Below are positions 1 to 12,789 of a DNA stretch of 64,000 nt, in pieces; the first letter of the stretch is position 1; each line of letters begins with the position of its first letter. The notes beneath the pieces are model-generated. The model saw nothing but the letters and a program-made list of their open reading frames with translations, was not told where the DNA came from and ran no database searches. A program made the position numbers and the translations under genes. Source of the stretch: Pseudorasbora parva (Eukaryota > Chordata > Actinopteri > Cypriniformes > Gobionidae); NCBI RefSeq assembly GCF_024679245.1, contig NC_090173.1, positions 11,914,513-11,978,512 on the forward strand, written 5' to 3'.

Positions 1-392
1 CTAATTAAAAATGAATTCATAACCCATTACCACAATTAAATATTACTCAATCAATTAGTTAATAGTCATGTGCCTCAACAAGTAAAGTCATAACGTAATG
101 ATACCTTTATAAATCATTAGCTAATGATTAATTAAAGCAGACAACTGGAAGCTGAAATGCATGGCTTTGACCCGTTGTGGTAATGAACACGTTCATTTAA
201 ATTATTAGTTAATTTAATATGTTATTAAGTAATTAATACATTATGACATACTTAACTAATATCAATTTATTGATGACTTAATCTATTAATCATGATGAAT
301 CTTCATTAGTTGCTGCTGCAGTGATCATTAATAAATGGGTTAGTTCACCAGTAGTAATACATTAACTCATGATTATCTGTGCATTACACCAC
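1..392. other. AT-rich sequence, no feature recognised
   Basis: Very AT-rich with many short TTAATTA-like motifs. No open frame or repeat end could be assigned. Confidence 0.4.
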
Positions 393-625
393 CTTCCCAG
401 TGAGCTGAGAGCAGTTCAGAGCCTGGACCAGTTTAAAGCTGAACTGAAGACTTTTCTGTTCAGAAAGGCTTTTATGTGTTGATTGTTTGTATTTTTCATG
501 AATTTTATTTTTTTAATTCATTTTTTAAATTTATTTATTTCCCCTTTTTCCATTGTTGCACTTTGAGATTCTTTGGAATAAAAAGTGTGTTATAAATTAA
601 ATATTATTATTATTATTATTATTAG
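393..625 (+). repeat. LINE 3' end fragment with (TTA)n tail
   Basis: Positions 393-482 read LPSELRAVQSLDQFKAELKT then FLFRKAFMC and TGA, the usual end of an L2/CR1-type ORF2. An AT-rich 3' UTR and a (TTA)n tail follow (601-625). The 5' part is missing, as is normal for a truncated LINE insertion. Confidence 0.7.
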
Positions 626-675
626 TTAAGCATGAATTAATGCATATTAGTGCCCCCTGTATTGTAAAGTGTTAC

Positions 676-1150
676 CAAAAATGCTTTTCTTACTCAGTTT
701 TTTTTTTTTTTTTTTTTTTTAACTTGGTTAATTTAATTTTAATTCAATTTTTTTAACTTGGTTAAATATTTTTTTTTAACTGGTTGCCTTGAAATTTTGA
801 GTTCATTGGAATATTTTTTTTTAGTTAGCCTAATACGATGCACATTTTTGAGAATCGACAACCTTTATTAAAATATCAGTAAAAGATTTTGTAAGCATAT
901 TGGGTAATTGTGTGTTTTCTTTCTGATGATGCAGCCAAATTGTGCTATTTTCATGATTTATCACATTTTTTATGTGGTTCAGACACAATAATATTTTTAG
1001 TTTCTATTTATTAAACAAATTTCCTTCATTGTATCAACTCAAATTTTTAATTTTAATAAACTCAAACTTTTAAGGCAACCAGGTTTCTTACTTTTTTAAG
1101 TTAAACCAACCAAAATTGTTTACAGTGTAAGTAAGAAAAGCATTTTTTTG
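676..1150. mobile_element. MITE-like element with inverted ends
   Basis: AAATGCTTTTCTTAC near 679-693 is repeated inverted as GTAAGAAAAGCATTT at 1131-1146, and the inside holds repeated AACTTGGTTAA/TTAAACCAACC-like segments. Read on the minus strand the right part contains CACTGTAAACA, a start seen in CACTA (EnSpm)-type fish elements. The family is not certain. Confidence 0.45.
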
Positions 1151-1706
1151 CAGTGCGAATTTTGGAGATTATAAAAATGGTGTGGATATTGAAATGCCAT
1201 GTAAAGCTGTCATCATGCGCTCGCACTGACACCTGTCCGTCCCAGCTGTGACGACTGAGGTCAGAATGTCGCAAATTCAATTCGTAACTTTGGCGACGAG
1301 TGTTTATATTTGATGCGTTGCCACGGCACTCTCCTGTAAACAGAATGAAAACAGGAAGTGCCCTTTGTCAGATGCTACATTACATTCATGTGAGGTATTC
1401 GTGACTTAATCCCTCTCCTGTGTACGTTTCAAGAGAAAGATGATCTGGGAAATTTTAGGCTGCAACAATTTTATGAGTGATATGAGGTTCGTTTACAGTA
1501 AGCAGAGATGTTGAGGCAGTGCTGTGCGTTGGCGTGATGGAGATTTAGAGCAGATCCAGGAAGGCCGGCTCAGATTGGCTGACGAGAGATGGCGCGGCGT
1601 GCATACATTCGCTTTGTTTCCGTGGGAACAGCAGACAGCCCTTGTTGCTGAGTAAACCTCATCAGGGGAAGTGTGTGACAGGATGCATGAGTGCATATGT
1701 GTGTGC

Positions 1707-1712
<6 letters not shown>
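1151..1712. other. non-repetitive sequence, no gene recognised
   Basis: Mixed composition, no convincing exon or splice pair seen. It could be plain intergenic DNA or carry regulatory sequence. Confidence 0.3.

Positions 1713-1770
<58 letters not shown>
1713..1770. repeat. (GT)n microsatellite
   Basis: About 29 GT units in a row. The open frames reading HTHTHT and VCVCVC here are artefacts. Confidence 0.97.
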
Positions 1771-1773
<3 letters not shown>

Positions 1774-2166
1774 AGCTGACAGACAGCTCTGGAAAAAAAA
1801 AGATCATTATGAGACTTTCACCAGCAAACAGTCGGTGGCGATGTTCAAAAAGAGCAATCTAACATGCAGTGTCACACTATTTATAGTGTGTATGTAAATA
1901 CTTGGATGACTATCTACATGGCTCAAAATGTGAACTCAGTACACTTAAATTAAACGAATAGGAAGCAATTGCAATACGAATTTTAACTGCAATCTCATGT
2001 TGGCTTTGGTTGTTTAATACAAGGGTTTTCAAACTGGGGAAAAACTATGATTTTTAATAAATAAACAAATAAGTGATTAAATGTTAAATTGAAATATAAA
2101 ACATGCACAAAAATAAATCAATAATAAAATAAGTACTTAAATCTGCTAATTATTTATACATGTTAT

Positions 2167-2875
2167 AGGGGTGCCATGTCAGCTGCTGGTGTTGGTCCAC
2201 TGTGTTTTATCAAGGGCAGGTCAATGCAGCTCGCTATCAGGAGATTTTGGAGCACTTCATGCGTCCATCTGCTGAAAAGCTTTATGGGGATGAAGATTTG
2301 GTTTTTCAGCACGACCTGGCACCTGCTCACAGTGCCAAAACCACTGGTAAATGGTTTACTGACCATGGTATTACTGTGCTCAATTGGCCTGCTAACTCTC
2401 CTGACCTGAACCCCAGAGAGAATCTGAGGGATATTGTGAAGAGAAAGTTGAGAGAAGCAAGACCCAACACTCTGGATGAGCTTAAGGCCGCTATCGAAGC
2501 ATCCTGGGCCTCCAGAACACCTCAGCAGTGCCACAGGCTGATCGCCTCCATGCCACGCCGCACTGAAGCAGTCATTTCTGCAAAAGGATTCCCCACCAAG
2601 TATTGAGTGCATAACTGAACATAATTATTTGAAAGTTGACTTTTTTGTATTAAAAACACTTTTCTTTTATTGGTCGGATGAAATATGCTAATTTTTTTAG
2701 GCATTTGGGGTTTTCATGAGCTGTATGCCAAAATCATCAGTATTAAAACAATAAAAGACCTGAAATATTTCAGTTGGTGTGCAATGAATCTAAAATATAT
2801 GAAAGTTTAATTTCTATCATTACATTATGGAAAATAATGAACTTTATCACAATATGCAAATGTTTTGAGAAGGAC

Positions 2876-2878
<3 letters not shown>
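2167..2878 (+). mobile_element. Tc1-like transposon, 3' half only
   Basis: Encodes the C-terminal part of a Tc1 transposase: YQEILEHFMRPSAEKLYGDE, FQHDLAPAHS (second catalytic Asp), NSPDLNPRENL (catalytic Glu) and the end PRRTEAVISAKGFPTKY, TGA at 2604-2606. The right TIR ends GAGAAGGACCTG at 2878 followed by TA. The left part is cut at about 2167 inside the transposase. A frameshift lies near 2215 between FIKG and QVNAA. The copy at 19394 is 1-2 percent different by eye and has the same frameshift. Confidence 0.9.

Positions 2879-2915
<37 letters not shown>
2879..2915. repeat. (TA)n microsatellite
   Basis: Starts exactly at the TA target site of the Tc1 right end. About 18 units. Confidence 0.95.
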
Positions 2916-2919
<4 letters not shown>

Positions 2920-3239
2920 TTAAGTACATAAATTAGATTACAATAAATAAATTAGTGATTAAACATTAAATTAACATTAAATATATTAGAATAAATTGTG
3001 ATTGAAATTAAAAAAAGGTATTATCTCTTATCTAATTTAGTAATTAATATAAATAAATAAAATGATGATTTAAATATACAAATAAATGATGTAATTAACA
3101 GTACATTCTTATAGTGAGTAGAAAAGTTATAAGTAACTTAATAGAAACTAACATTAGATATATAATATACATTTTTTCCCTTTTAAATTTCACACAAGGA
3201 TCTTCATATTCTGTGGCATTTAAAGCCCTGGTCTAATAT

Positions 3240-3242
<3 letters not shown>
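2916..3242. other. AT-rich sequence, no feature recognised
   Basis: Dominated by AAATTA/AATAAAT words, probably degenerate simple sequence. No coding signal. Confidence 0.4.

Positions 3243-3275
<33 letters not shown>
3243..3275. repeat. (TA)n microsatellite
   Basis: About 16 TA units directly next to the start of a hAT-like element. Confidence 0.95.
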
Positions 3276-3278
<3 letters not shown>

Positions 3279-3882
3279 GGATGGGCAAGTTAACGCATTA
3301 ATTAATTAACGCTGACAATTATTTTATCGCGCATTAAAGTAGTTATTTATTATTATATTGAAAGGCCGTTGCTCACTGCCTCTGAATACACAGACAAGCA
3401 TTGGTCAGGAGAATACAGGGCTGTCTGTAGCCTAAGCCAAGGGCTTGACATTCTTTGTCTGGGACAAATAAAATATAAAAATAACCAGAAACGCAAGAAT
3501 GATTCAAATTTTTTTGTTGTTGTTATTATTATATTCAATGTAAACAGCAATTGATAATGGAGTGAATCTCTGGTAACAAAGTCGCGTTGAGGCTCGCGCT
3601 GCCTGTCTCTTTGTGAGAGACATTCGTGGAGAAATCAAAACAATTGAGCAGCGATTAATTGCGATTCATTCAAAATTCAATAATGAATACGAAAGTGCTG
3701 CTAAATGAACAAAAGTGTAATATGGTTTGCAAACACTTTAAACAAATAAGGTGCTTTTTACAGCAGTTAAAAGTTAGTAACAGTTACAATATTTCTTGTA
3801 AATATCAACTCAAATTAAATTTAATTGGTGGAAAATCATGAGATTAATCGTGATTAAACATTTGAATTGTTGCCCAGGACTA
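3276..3882. mobile_element. hAT-like non-autonomous element
   Basis: Left end TAGGGATGGGCA and right end TGCCCAGGACTA are imperfect inverted repeats. TTAACGC-type words next to the left end resemble those at the right end of the element at 6512-7493. The insertion lies in a TA run, so the target duplication cannot be read. No transposase. Confidence 0.6.
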
Positions 3883-4834
3883 ATATATTAAAACTAATAA
3901 ATTTAACAAAAAAAAAAAAAAAAAAACTGTACAAAAATCAGACTAACTCTAGTTATCAACCCTTTTCACCTGGGATGACCAGCTTAAAAAAAGCCCCATC
4001 AACCACTAAGCTAGCATGCCATTGTAAACAAAGGCCAGGTGTTTTTACACACACACCTGTTCACAGAAGTGTTATTCCATGTAAATCATGCTTACCATTG
4101 ATCTTATCAGTCAGTAAGTCATTGTCCTCTCTGACAGGAACACATAACATCCAAAAATAGAACCGTCTGAAACAAATCTCTGATTAATATCCTTGAATGT
4201 GTAGTTCCTTCCCTGTCTACATTGGAAACTAACTTTCTAATTTTAATGCAAACGGACATCCGTTGCGCTGCATCCCACGTTCACGTTTAAAATGACTTGT
4301 TTATTATTTTTTACGTATTTTCCTTTTAGCTGCGCCTCACGTTTTTACAAGTAAAACGTGTTCTGTATGAATTAGCCCCAAATTAGCATCTTACCTGGCT
4401 GAATTGGGACCTGAAACCTCACGTGAAGATGCGCAGACTCAACGCAAGCTCAAGTTCTCCTGGGAAGTTCATATTTCCGAATTGGGAAGTCGCGTTTATG
4501 ACGTCAGATGCGCTCCAAGTCCCTTTTTCGTCAGAGCGAGACACGTTTTACTCCTAGAAAATGAACAAAGAATGTGCATCAGGGATGTAAATTATTTTAT
4601 TGTTTTAATGTTTTTAGTGTACCCACTGTATTTGGGGACACTAAAATTATGATCTAAGTTATTCAAATAAATATACAAATAAGATTAATTAACTAGGTCT
4701 TATTTAATTCTATAAACTTAAATACAGATCTGCCAACATTGTCGCTATATGATAAATTAAAATAAGCTGATAACATCACTGCTTTCTCCAGAACGACTGT
4801 ACAGCCAAATCTAATTTTGTTGCAATATTTCCTA
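3883..4834. other. unassigned sequence
   Basis: Mixed sequence with a poly(A) run (3908-3926). No exon or repeat family recognised. An open frame at 4404-4652 has no family resemblance. Confidence 0.3.
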
Positions 4835-5942
4835 AAGATTTAAACGTTCATGAATCAGTGAATCGATCAATGATTCGGATCGCTAATGTCACGTGATTTC
4901 AGCAGATTGACACACGATCCGAATCATGAATCAATTCGCTGATTCACAACCGTTTGAATCTTTATTTGAGGATTGAACACAAACACAGAAGAGAAGACAA
5001 TGCTGAATAAAGTCGTAGTTTTTGTTATTTTTGGACCTAAATGTATTTCTGATGCTTCAAGAGACTCTAATTAACCCACTGATGTCTCATATGGACGACT
5101 TTGATGATGTTTTTATTCCCTTTCTGGACATGGACAGTATAGTGTGCATACACTTGCATACGCTCTCGGACTAATTATAAAATATCTTAAACTGTGTGTG
5201 AAGTAGGGGTGACCCCGAAAAGTCGAAGATTCGATGCATCGATATGTGAGCCTGATTCGACCACCAATCTCATGGTCGAATCTTCGTGGTTGTTATGAAA
5301 CGAAGATCATACCATTTTGGCAATATGGGGGTGCTCAATATTTTAAAGACGTGTCGCAGCGCTGAGCTGAGCATCGGTGTGCGACCCCTTTAAGGGCGCT
5401 GAGCATCGCATCGCGGCTTTAAAATTCGAACACGTTCAATGAGTGTACACACACCGGCGGCAGCATTCAGCGCCTGTCCGCGGCCACTCAGGAAGTTGTT
5501 TAAAATCCTGCCGCACCACAGAGCGCTTTCGTGCAGCTCATCTGTCAGTCAATTCAAAATTGAGCTCGCGTGTATATAATGTGCGCGTCAGGTGGCGTCC
5601 TTCACCCGCTATAGGCACAAGCGGCTTAAGAACGTGCATGTAAACACACTCAAAGTGTTATTTTCTTCTCTATGCAGGTATTTTTTTTAGGTTTATTTAT
5701 CAAAATTTTATTTTATATTTTTGAATGATGTTCTGTATTTCGATCGCGGCTTTAACCTGTTATGAGAAAACGGTTTATTAATGTTTATCCACCACATCAC
5801 CTTTTAGGCTATTTAAACCTAAATAAGAAATCCATTGTCAGTTCGTCTATCAGTTGGCAGGCAGTTTTGGTCGCTTTATTAAAAGTGTTTGCTGTGTGCA
5901 GTGTGTAAAGGAAAATAAAAATAGTTTTACCCTTCTGCTGAC

Positions 5943-7667
5943 CAGTGGCGAGGCCAGAAATTTTTAACTGAGTGGACCTTGGTGGAATAGGGTGGACCTC
6001 AATGACTACTCTCAAATTACACAAATTTAACAATATGGGACAAAATCACTTGACAGTAAATATAAGCTATATGATTTATTTTTTGCCAACAAATTCATAT
6101 AATTCATATATACAAAATTAATTTATAACAAGCAGCTACAAAGCCTATTGCAAGGAAGACAAATATAGATATTGTGCTGCTATATGACGACTGTAACAAG
6201 ACATCAGTGTTTAGTAACTGGGTTAATTTTAAAATGGAATAACCAGTTCTTGTCACTTATGCAACTCAGTATAACTGTTATCAAACATGTATTTGCAGCT
6301 TAACCTGTGAGAATTTCGTCTTGTGTTATGCACCGTGGCCAGTGTTAAAAGTTTATTTCACTATCAGACTTAAACTAATCTTCCCATCTCCTCAACAATA
6401 CGTGATTGGCTAAACATTACTACTAAGCTTATTGATTGGCTGTTGCAATAAGGCATATGAAATTGCAATGAAATATGAAAATGTTTTCGCTCTACCATAA
6501 TTATTTTTTAATAGGGCTGTCAATCGATTAAAATATTTAATCGTAATTTAATCGCATATTTTTAGCTATTGTAAATCTAAAATTAAGCTTTTAATACTCT
6601 AATCAACATGAGTATGGACAAATATGCATGCTTTATGCAAATGTACATTTATTATTAGTGAAACCATACTTATTCGATAATAATCAATACAGCATGAAGA
6701 TTAGACGTATCAAAGGTCATAGATGTTTATCTAAGAAATTGTTCTCTTAAGCCTAAACTTAAAAATTAAGTGTAAGTAGTGATTTCTCTCATTTTAAGAA
6801 TATAAAGGGAGTTTTTACACTGGCAGTTTAATTCAGAGCAGGGCAAAGTTCGTATGAAAAATTGGTAATGTGTACCAGTGAGAGCACCAGAACCACACCA
6901 CACCCGGAGGAGGTCCATATTACACGAGTAGGAATATAGTGCGGCCCCTTTAAGAGACGCGCGCTCCCTATTGAACTGCCGGTATTTTGCGTGTGCGCGC
7001 CGAACTGGGCCGCGATTTACGTGGACAGTGTGAAGAACATGGACTCGGGAGCGCGCTTGTTCAGGAAAGTAAACTGTGCATTCGTTTTAGCCGATTGTAA
7101 TGTATTTAGTTCAATAAAACAGGTGTACTGTAATCGGTGATAATGATTTACCTCAGACATGAGCGAGAGTGAGCTGCAGTGCATCGCGCTCAGAGCTGCA
7201 GAGAATGCGCTCTGTGAAAAAAACGCCCTTTTCTTTCTGAAGTCTAATAAAAGTGAAACAAAAAATGTGGTAGCTTATGTAGGCAATAACTGCTCTTTTG
7301 GTTTAGAATATTAATGTCAACCCTTTTCTTTCCCTAGTAATGTTTGGTGCTGCATCCTTTGCCTGACTGCTCTCACTTTTTCCAACTACGGGCTATGCCA
7401 CAGATCAAACAGAAAATGCGCGCTGCGTTAATACATTTAGTGCTGTTAAAATGAATTTGCGTTAACGCGTTATTAACATATTTGACAGCCCTATTTTTTA
7501 ATGAAACTTTTTGTACGTGTTTAAGTGATTTGTGTTGTCACATAGGCATATTCTTTCTGCTATCCCCAATTTTTTTTTTTTTTTTTTTTGTCTGTTCTGA
7601 TTGGGTGGGCCAGCCGTCAATCTGAGTGGGCCAGTGCCACCCAGGCCCTTATGTAGCCTCGCCCCTG
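5943..7667. mobile_element. hAT-like element B (level 3 of the nest)
   Basis: Starts CAGTGGCGAGGCC and ends GCCTCGCCCCTG, inverted ends, flanked by the 8-bp duplication CTGCTGAC at 5935-5942 and 7668-7675. Both inner flanks carry GTGGGCC/GTGGACC words. Non-autonomous. Split by element C. Confidence 0.88.
6512..7493. mobile_element. hAT-like element C (innermost level)
   Basis: 982 bp, starts TAGGGCTGTCAA and ends TTGACAGCCCTA, a perfect 12-bp inverted pair, with the 8-bp duplication TTTTTTAA at 6504-6511 and 7494-7501. ATCGATTAA and GTTAACGCG words lie beside the ends. No transposase frame, so it needs hAT transposase in trans. Confidence 0.9.
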
Positions 7668-7880
7668 CTGCTGACAAGTCGTGCCTCTCCCAACCCATTC
7701 ACACACGCATAGATGATTCGACTATTGGTCGAACATAGAGAGATTCGACAATTCTGATTCGAATGTCTAAATCCTTAGTCGAAGACAGCCCTAGTGTGAA
7801 GATGAACGGAGGTCTTACGGCTGTGGAACGACATTAGGGCGACATTACATTTAATTTTTGGGTGAACTAACCCTTTAAGT

Positions 7881-8560
7881 ACGGTAACTAACTACATTTA
7901 TTCAAATACTTTACACCACTGGTCTCGGAGCACCACTGACAGTACTAATGCAGACACAGCCCACAAGGAAATGCTAAAAATAGTTGAATAAAAGCAATCG
8001 TTTCACTGACTAATCAAGCTGCCTTTGAAAGAAAAGGATGATTCATCTGTTTGTCTTTCACTTCATTTGCAAACAGCAAATCTGACGGGTAAACCCAGCC
8101 CTCAGAAGCTGATTGTTGGTAATTTCTCTGATAGTAATAATATTTCTGAAAAAAAATTCAAACTCTTCCTCTGCTATTTTTCTCTTTTCCCTCCCTATTC
8201 CTATTAGTAATATCCAAATCTTTGTATTTAGGGCACTTTTTGTGTTTCTTCACCTCTTCATGACTTCTTGAACTCCTCAGTTGTAAGTCGCTTTGGATAA
8301 AATGCATAAATGTAAATGTAAATAGAGAGGGAAATACTGTCTGCAGCCTGGATCATTGGTGTCAGGCAATAGTGATACTTTATCGTGTACTAAACCTCAC
8401 ATCCAGTCCTAGTGTGTCTGATGCATTTGCACAGAACGGCACACAGGATATCATCAGACAGATCGAAGTCAGCGCAATTCAGGATCTCGTCACAAATTCC
8501 TCGTTTTTTTTTATATTTCTCCATTCTCAACTTCCGATCCTAATTCTCGGTTGTGCACTT

Positions 8561-8562
<2 letters not shown>
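7881..8562. repeat. unassigned sequence with an L2-type 3' tail
   Basis: At about 8284-8322, AAGTCGCTTTGGATAAAATG followed by TAAATGTAAATGTAAAT is the usual end of fish L2-like LINEs and SINEs that share their tail. The rest of the stretch is unassigned. Confidence 0.5.

Positions 8563-8646
<84 letters not shown>
8563..8646. repeat. (GA)n microsatellite
   Basis: About 42 GA units. The RERERE and SLSLSL frames here are artefacts. Confidence 0.97.
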
Positions 8647-8650
<4 letters not shown>

Positions 8651-9365
8651 CTGTGACAGGAAGAAAAAACACTATGCAACCTGTAGTCAAAGTTTGGATG
8701 TTCATACAGTCACATACTATTTATAAGCAAACAAATAGTACACACAGTGTGCATTTTGTTCTCTTCAGAGCAGTGAACCTTTGAGTCCAGCTGAGCTGTC
8801 GGTGTTTAATGCAGAGCAGTGTGATCCAGTAACCCGAAGGAAACCCTCTGTGCCGCTGACCTTTATAATCTGTCCTTTCAGTGCTTTATCAAACACAGAA
8901 AGTGTCAAAGTGTCCAGCTGCAGGCCTGTAGGAACACAAGAGTAACAAAAACACTGTCATTATTTATTTACTGAACAAAACCACAGGGTAATGTTCACAT
9001 TAGTGTCATAAAGCCACACCTGAATTCAATCGTTTGCTGTGGTGACTTCCTTGAATTTCAGATTTTTGTGCTGAGGAGGAATATAAAGAGTAATCTTCAT
9101 CTCTTGTTATTGCATACGACTCTAAACTAAATAGAGCTGCAATAGTAGAGATGCTGGTGCGAATGCAAGTCAGTTTTATACACAACATACTAATAGGCAA
9201 CATGCTCAGTGTGTTTAATCCTGTACTGTACACACAGGCTAGCAATTTACAAGAGTGACAGATTAATTCTACACCTGAATTAACTGAAAAATCCAAGTAG
9301 TTACGACAACATTCACATAAATTCTACACAGTGTGTGCCGAACCGATTTCAGCAACAAAAATGTC
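8647..9365. other. unassigned sequence
   Basis: Non-repetitive. No exon pair or repeat ends recognised. Confidence 0.3.
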
Positions 9366-10765
9366 ATCAGAGAACATGACTTATAAAATTACTTGTAGAG
9401 AACTAATAAAATTGAGACCTTGAGACCTTATAACTTACGGCTGAACTTACAGAGACCTTAAAAAATTACAGAGAACATAACTCATAAAACAACTTTTAGA
9501 AAACATAACATAAAATAAATTGTAGAGAACTTATAAAAGAACTTGTAACTTATACGAGAACTAAAAGACCGTAAAACATATAAAAAAATAACATCGAGAA
9601 CTTATGACTGAACTTATGACTGAACTTATGACTGAACTTATGAATGAACTGACCTTAAAACTTACAAAAATTGACTAGAGAAGAAAATAACTTAAAACTA
9701 TTTTTAGAAAACATAAAATAAACTGTAGAGAACTTATAAAAGAACGTATAACTTATGCGAGAACTAAAATACCGTAAAACATAAAATAACTAATAGAGAA
9801 CTTATGACAGAACTAACAAAGACCTTAAAACTTACACAAATTATAGAGAAGAAAATAACTTATAAAACTATTTTTAGAAAACATAACATAAACTAGATTG
9901 TAGAGAACGTATAACTAATACGAGAACTAAAAGACCATAAAACATAAAAAAACATTGAGTACTTATGACAGAAATTACAGAGACCTTTAAACTTACAAAA
10001 AAACGTATAGAGAAGATAACTTATAAAATAACTTGTAGAGAACTTATAAATTAAATAGAATATAACTTATAAAATAAACATATAACAGTAAAACATATAC
10101 AAAACTAATAGAGAACTTTTAGTATAACAATCAGAGACCTTAAAACTGACAAAAAACCCTTATAGAGAACAACTTATACAATAACTTTTAGAGAACATAA
10201 CATTAAATAACTTATAAAAGAAAGTATTACTTATATAAGTACTAACAAAGAACATAACTTAGAACAGACCGAAAAACATATAAAAAAAACGAAGAGAACT
10301 TACGGAGACCTTTAAACTTACAAAAAGCTTATAGAAAACATCTTATAACATTACATATAACTTATAACATAAACGTACAACCGTAAAACAACTAATAGAG
10401 AACTTACCTAATGACAGAACTTACAGAGACCTTTAAACTTACAAAAAACAGAACATAACTTATCAAATAACTTGTAGATAACTTAAAAATAACACAACTT
10501 ATGTAAGAACTTATAGATCGCTTAAAAATTATGAAATAACTTGTATAGAACATAACTTATAACTTAAATATGAATTATAAAGAACTTAAAATAACGTTAC
10601 AGAGAACCTAAAAACACATAAAATACCTTACTGACAACTTCATAAGTTCCTTTATATGTTTTATATAAAGAATAGTCTAGTAGAGAACACGTTCATTATA
10701 AAATAACTTAGAGAACTTAAAACTTACACAGTTATAATGAAAGAGAACTTATAATGTATAAAAAT
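9366..10765. repeat. degenerate A-rich tandem repeat region
   Basis: About 1.4 kb made of variants of AGAGAACTTATAA, ATAACTTGTAGAGAAC and GACCTTAAAACTTACAAAA, with strong strand bias for A. The spacing is irregular. At 9604-9650 a 12-bp unit (ACTTATGACTGA) is repeated about four times. It looks like an old tandem array that has decayed. Confidence 0.75.
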
Positions 10766-12059
10766 AAATAATGGAAATAATGCTTCTTTTTTTAATGCCT
10801 CTTTGATTATTCCAAAGGTCTCACTAAATAATAATAATAATAATGCGTTTCAAGGCACTCAAAGCGCTTTACATAGAAGGGGGGAAATATCATTCACATC
10901 ACATTTGGACCAGATGAGGAAAACTCAAACTCAAAGAGAGCATTTTGTTCATGACACACAGATGTCCTAATCCAGAGATTAGATTTATTCATGAGGTTTG
11001 CGGCTTCCCTGAGCTTGATAACCATGCAAGAGGCTTTTTATAGCTCAAAAAGGAAATTAAACATGCCATCAGTGTGTGTTTTAGGGAACATCAGTTTTAA
11101 ACCCATTTATGAGAGAACTCTGCCCAGAGGCCAACAAGGACACATTTATACACTGCAACACAGGGATGACAAATTGCATAAAACAAAAGAAACAAACAAA
11201 AATTGCACCAAAAATATATTTCCTCAAAACTAGATTCAGCAATATCTCACTGCTATTTAAATCCCTTGAGATCCAACGAATGGACAGTTACTTTGAAAAA
11301 GTAATTTGATTACTCCTTTAAAAAGTGATTTAGTAAGATTACAAGTTACTTTATTAGTTACATTCTGCAGTTGCAGACAACACCCCTGCCACCTCAACAT
11401 AGAAATGACAACCGTTTTTGCCAACACTCACTTTATTGGAAGTGTATTTTTAACAGTAACGTCAGCAATGTATCTCCTGACATTTTAAGTTGAAATTAAA
11501 AAAAAATCTTTCCTGAAAAAATACTCTCCCCGATCAAAAATATATATTTTTACTAAGGAAAATGACTTAAAATTAGCCTGACGTGGTCATACTCAGTTCT
11601 AGTCAGAATATGAGTCTGCTGCTCCATTGGGCTGTGATTATGGGGCGTTTCAACCGAACCAGGAAAGACATCGATTGGACAGACCTACAACCAATCAGAG
11701 CAACGGAGCGATGCATAACGTTAGTTGTCAAATGTCAACAGAGCTCAACTTGCACTGTGTTGCCAAGTCTGTTTTTTAACGCCTTACTGGCATCACTGCA
11801 AATTGAGGTGCATTGAAAATTTCTGAACTTGAACTGGTTAACTGGAAATCACATCTGCCCAGCTATAATCTCATACACACAGGTGTTGTGCATCTGCGTC
11901 CAGGTGCCAGTCTGTCCAAATTATTCTGTCCATCATGCTGAAATTACAACATAATCTACAGCCAGAGCTTCCTGGAAAACAGAAACTGTTCACAACAGCT
12001 CCACTGAGACCCAAATACAGTCAAAACACGCCATAGCGAAGAAGCAATTAATAATGTCT

Positions 12060-12062
<3 letters not shown>
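10766..12062. other. unassigned sequence with a MITE-like remnant
   Basis: (ATA)n at about 10826-10844. At about 11286-11370, words such as AAAAGTAATTTGATTACTCC and AGTTACTTTATTAGTTAC are typical of decayed fish DNA elements. 11580-12060 is non-repetitive. Confidence 0.35.

Positions 12063-12063
<1 letters not shown>

Positions 12064-12121
<58 letters not shown>
12064..12121. repeat. (GA)n microsatellite
   Basis: About 29 GA units. Confidence 0.97.
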
Positions 12122-12125
<4 letters not shown>

Positions 12126-12789
12126 CTTTCTCCTTCACTGCCACAAATACATTTCTATAAGAGACCTCGATACTTTAATAAATTTAATACATTAATAAAT
12201 AACTTTAAAGCCATAACTGAAATAGAACACATAAATATAATACTGGAATACTGGGAGAGGGACAGACAGCGGCACTGGCTGCGAGATACGTGTGTGTGTC
12301 ACAGCCTGAGAGACAGCAGGTGAGTGTGTGTGTAATGTGTGTAATGCATCTGACCTCAGTGTGTGTCCCTACTGTCCACCACAGTGACCCCCAGTATGTG
12401 ATTGTGTGTATATATATGTTTAAACACTGTGGTATCAAATGTTCTAATTTGTTACAACAGTTATTTAAGTTCAAGTTATGTTATACTGTATTGTAATATT
12501 TTCTTTATTATTACCACCAATTATTATTATTTAACCCTTTTAAATAATAATATGTGCTCTTTTGGTATAAAGGTGTACCTTTTGGAAAATGTATCACCTC
12601 TGAAAGCTTTTGTAACTTTTTGAATGTATAGTTTGAAAAGAAGGAAAAAGCCAAGCATGAAATTAAATGAAAATATAAAGAAAGAAATTAAACATAAGGA
12701 AGCATTGATGATAAAAAGTGCATGCAGAGACAAATATAAAATCAGCAAAAGAGAAACAAAAGAATAAAATATAATTAAAAGATAAACTA
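12122..12789. other. unassigned sequence, A-rich toward the right
   Basis: GTGTGT-rich at 12290-12420 and purine-rich at 12640-12780, next to the left end of the large minisatellite element. Nothing coding. Confidence 0.3.

Larger units (their letters stand above)
5204..7793. mobile_element. hAT-like element A (level 2 of the nest)
   Basis: Starts TAGGGGTGACC and ends GACAGCCCTA, imperfect inverted ends, flanked by the 8-bp duplication GTGTGAAG at 5196-5203 and 7794-7801. TTCGA/TCGAA words near both ends add to the symmetry. No transposase frame. It is itself split by element B. Confidence 0.85.
4835..7880. mobile_element. outermost element of a four-level transposon nest (family ending GGGTGAACTAACCCTTTAA)
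   Basis: Sequence at about 4835-5203 and 7802-7880 belongs to one dispersed element, of which other copies are at 34667-35320 and 49020-49365. It carries GAATCATTGATTCG-type inverted words and ends GGTGAACTAACCCTTT. The copy has lost its left end and was split at 5204 by a hAT-like element. Confidence 0.75.

Noticed and set aside
1493..1897. Open frames with HTHTHT/VCVCVC repeats
   Set aside because: Translation of the GT microsatellite. The same holds for the GA frames at 8372-8784 and 12054-12323, the CA frame at 29901-30086 and the TA frames at 33178-33516 and 51248-51556.
2163..2612. Minus-strand open frame of 149 codons
   Set aside because: Antisense shadow of the Tc1 transposase on the plus strand. 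The same holds for 19833-20369 and for 59648-60103.
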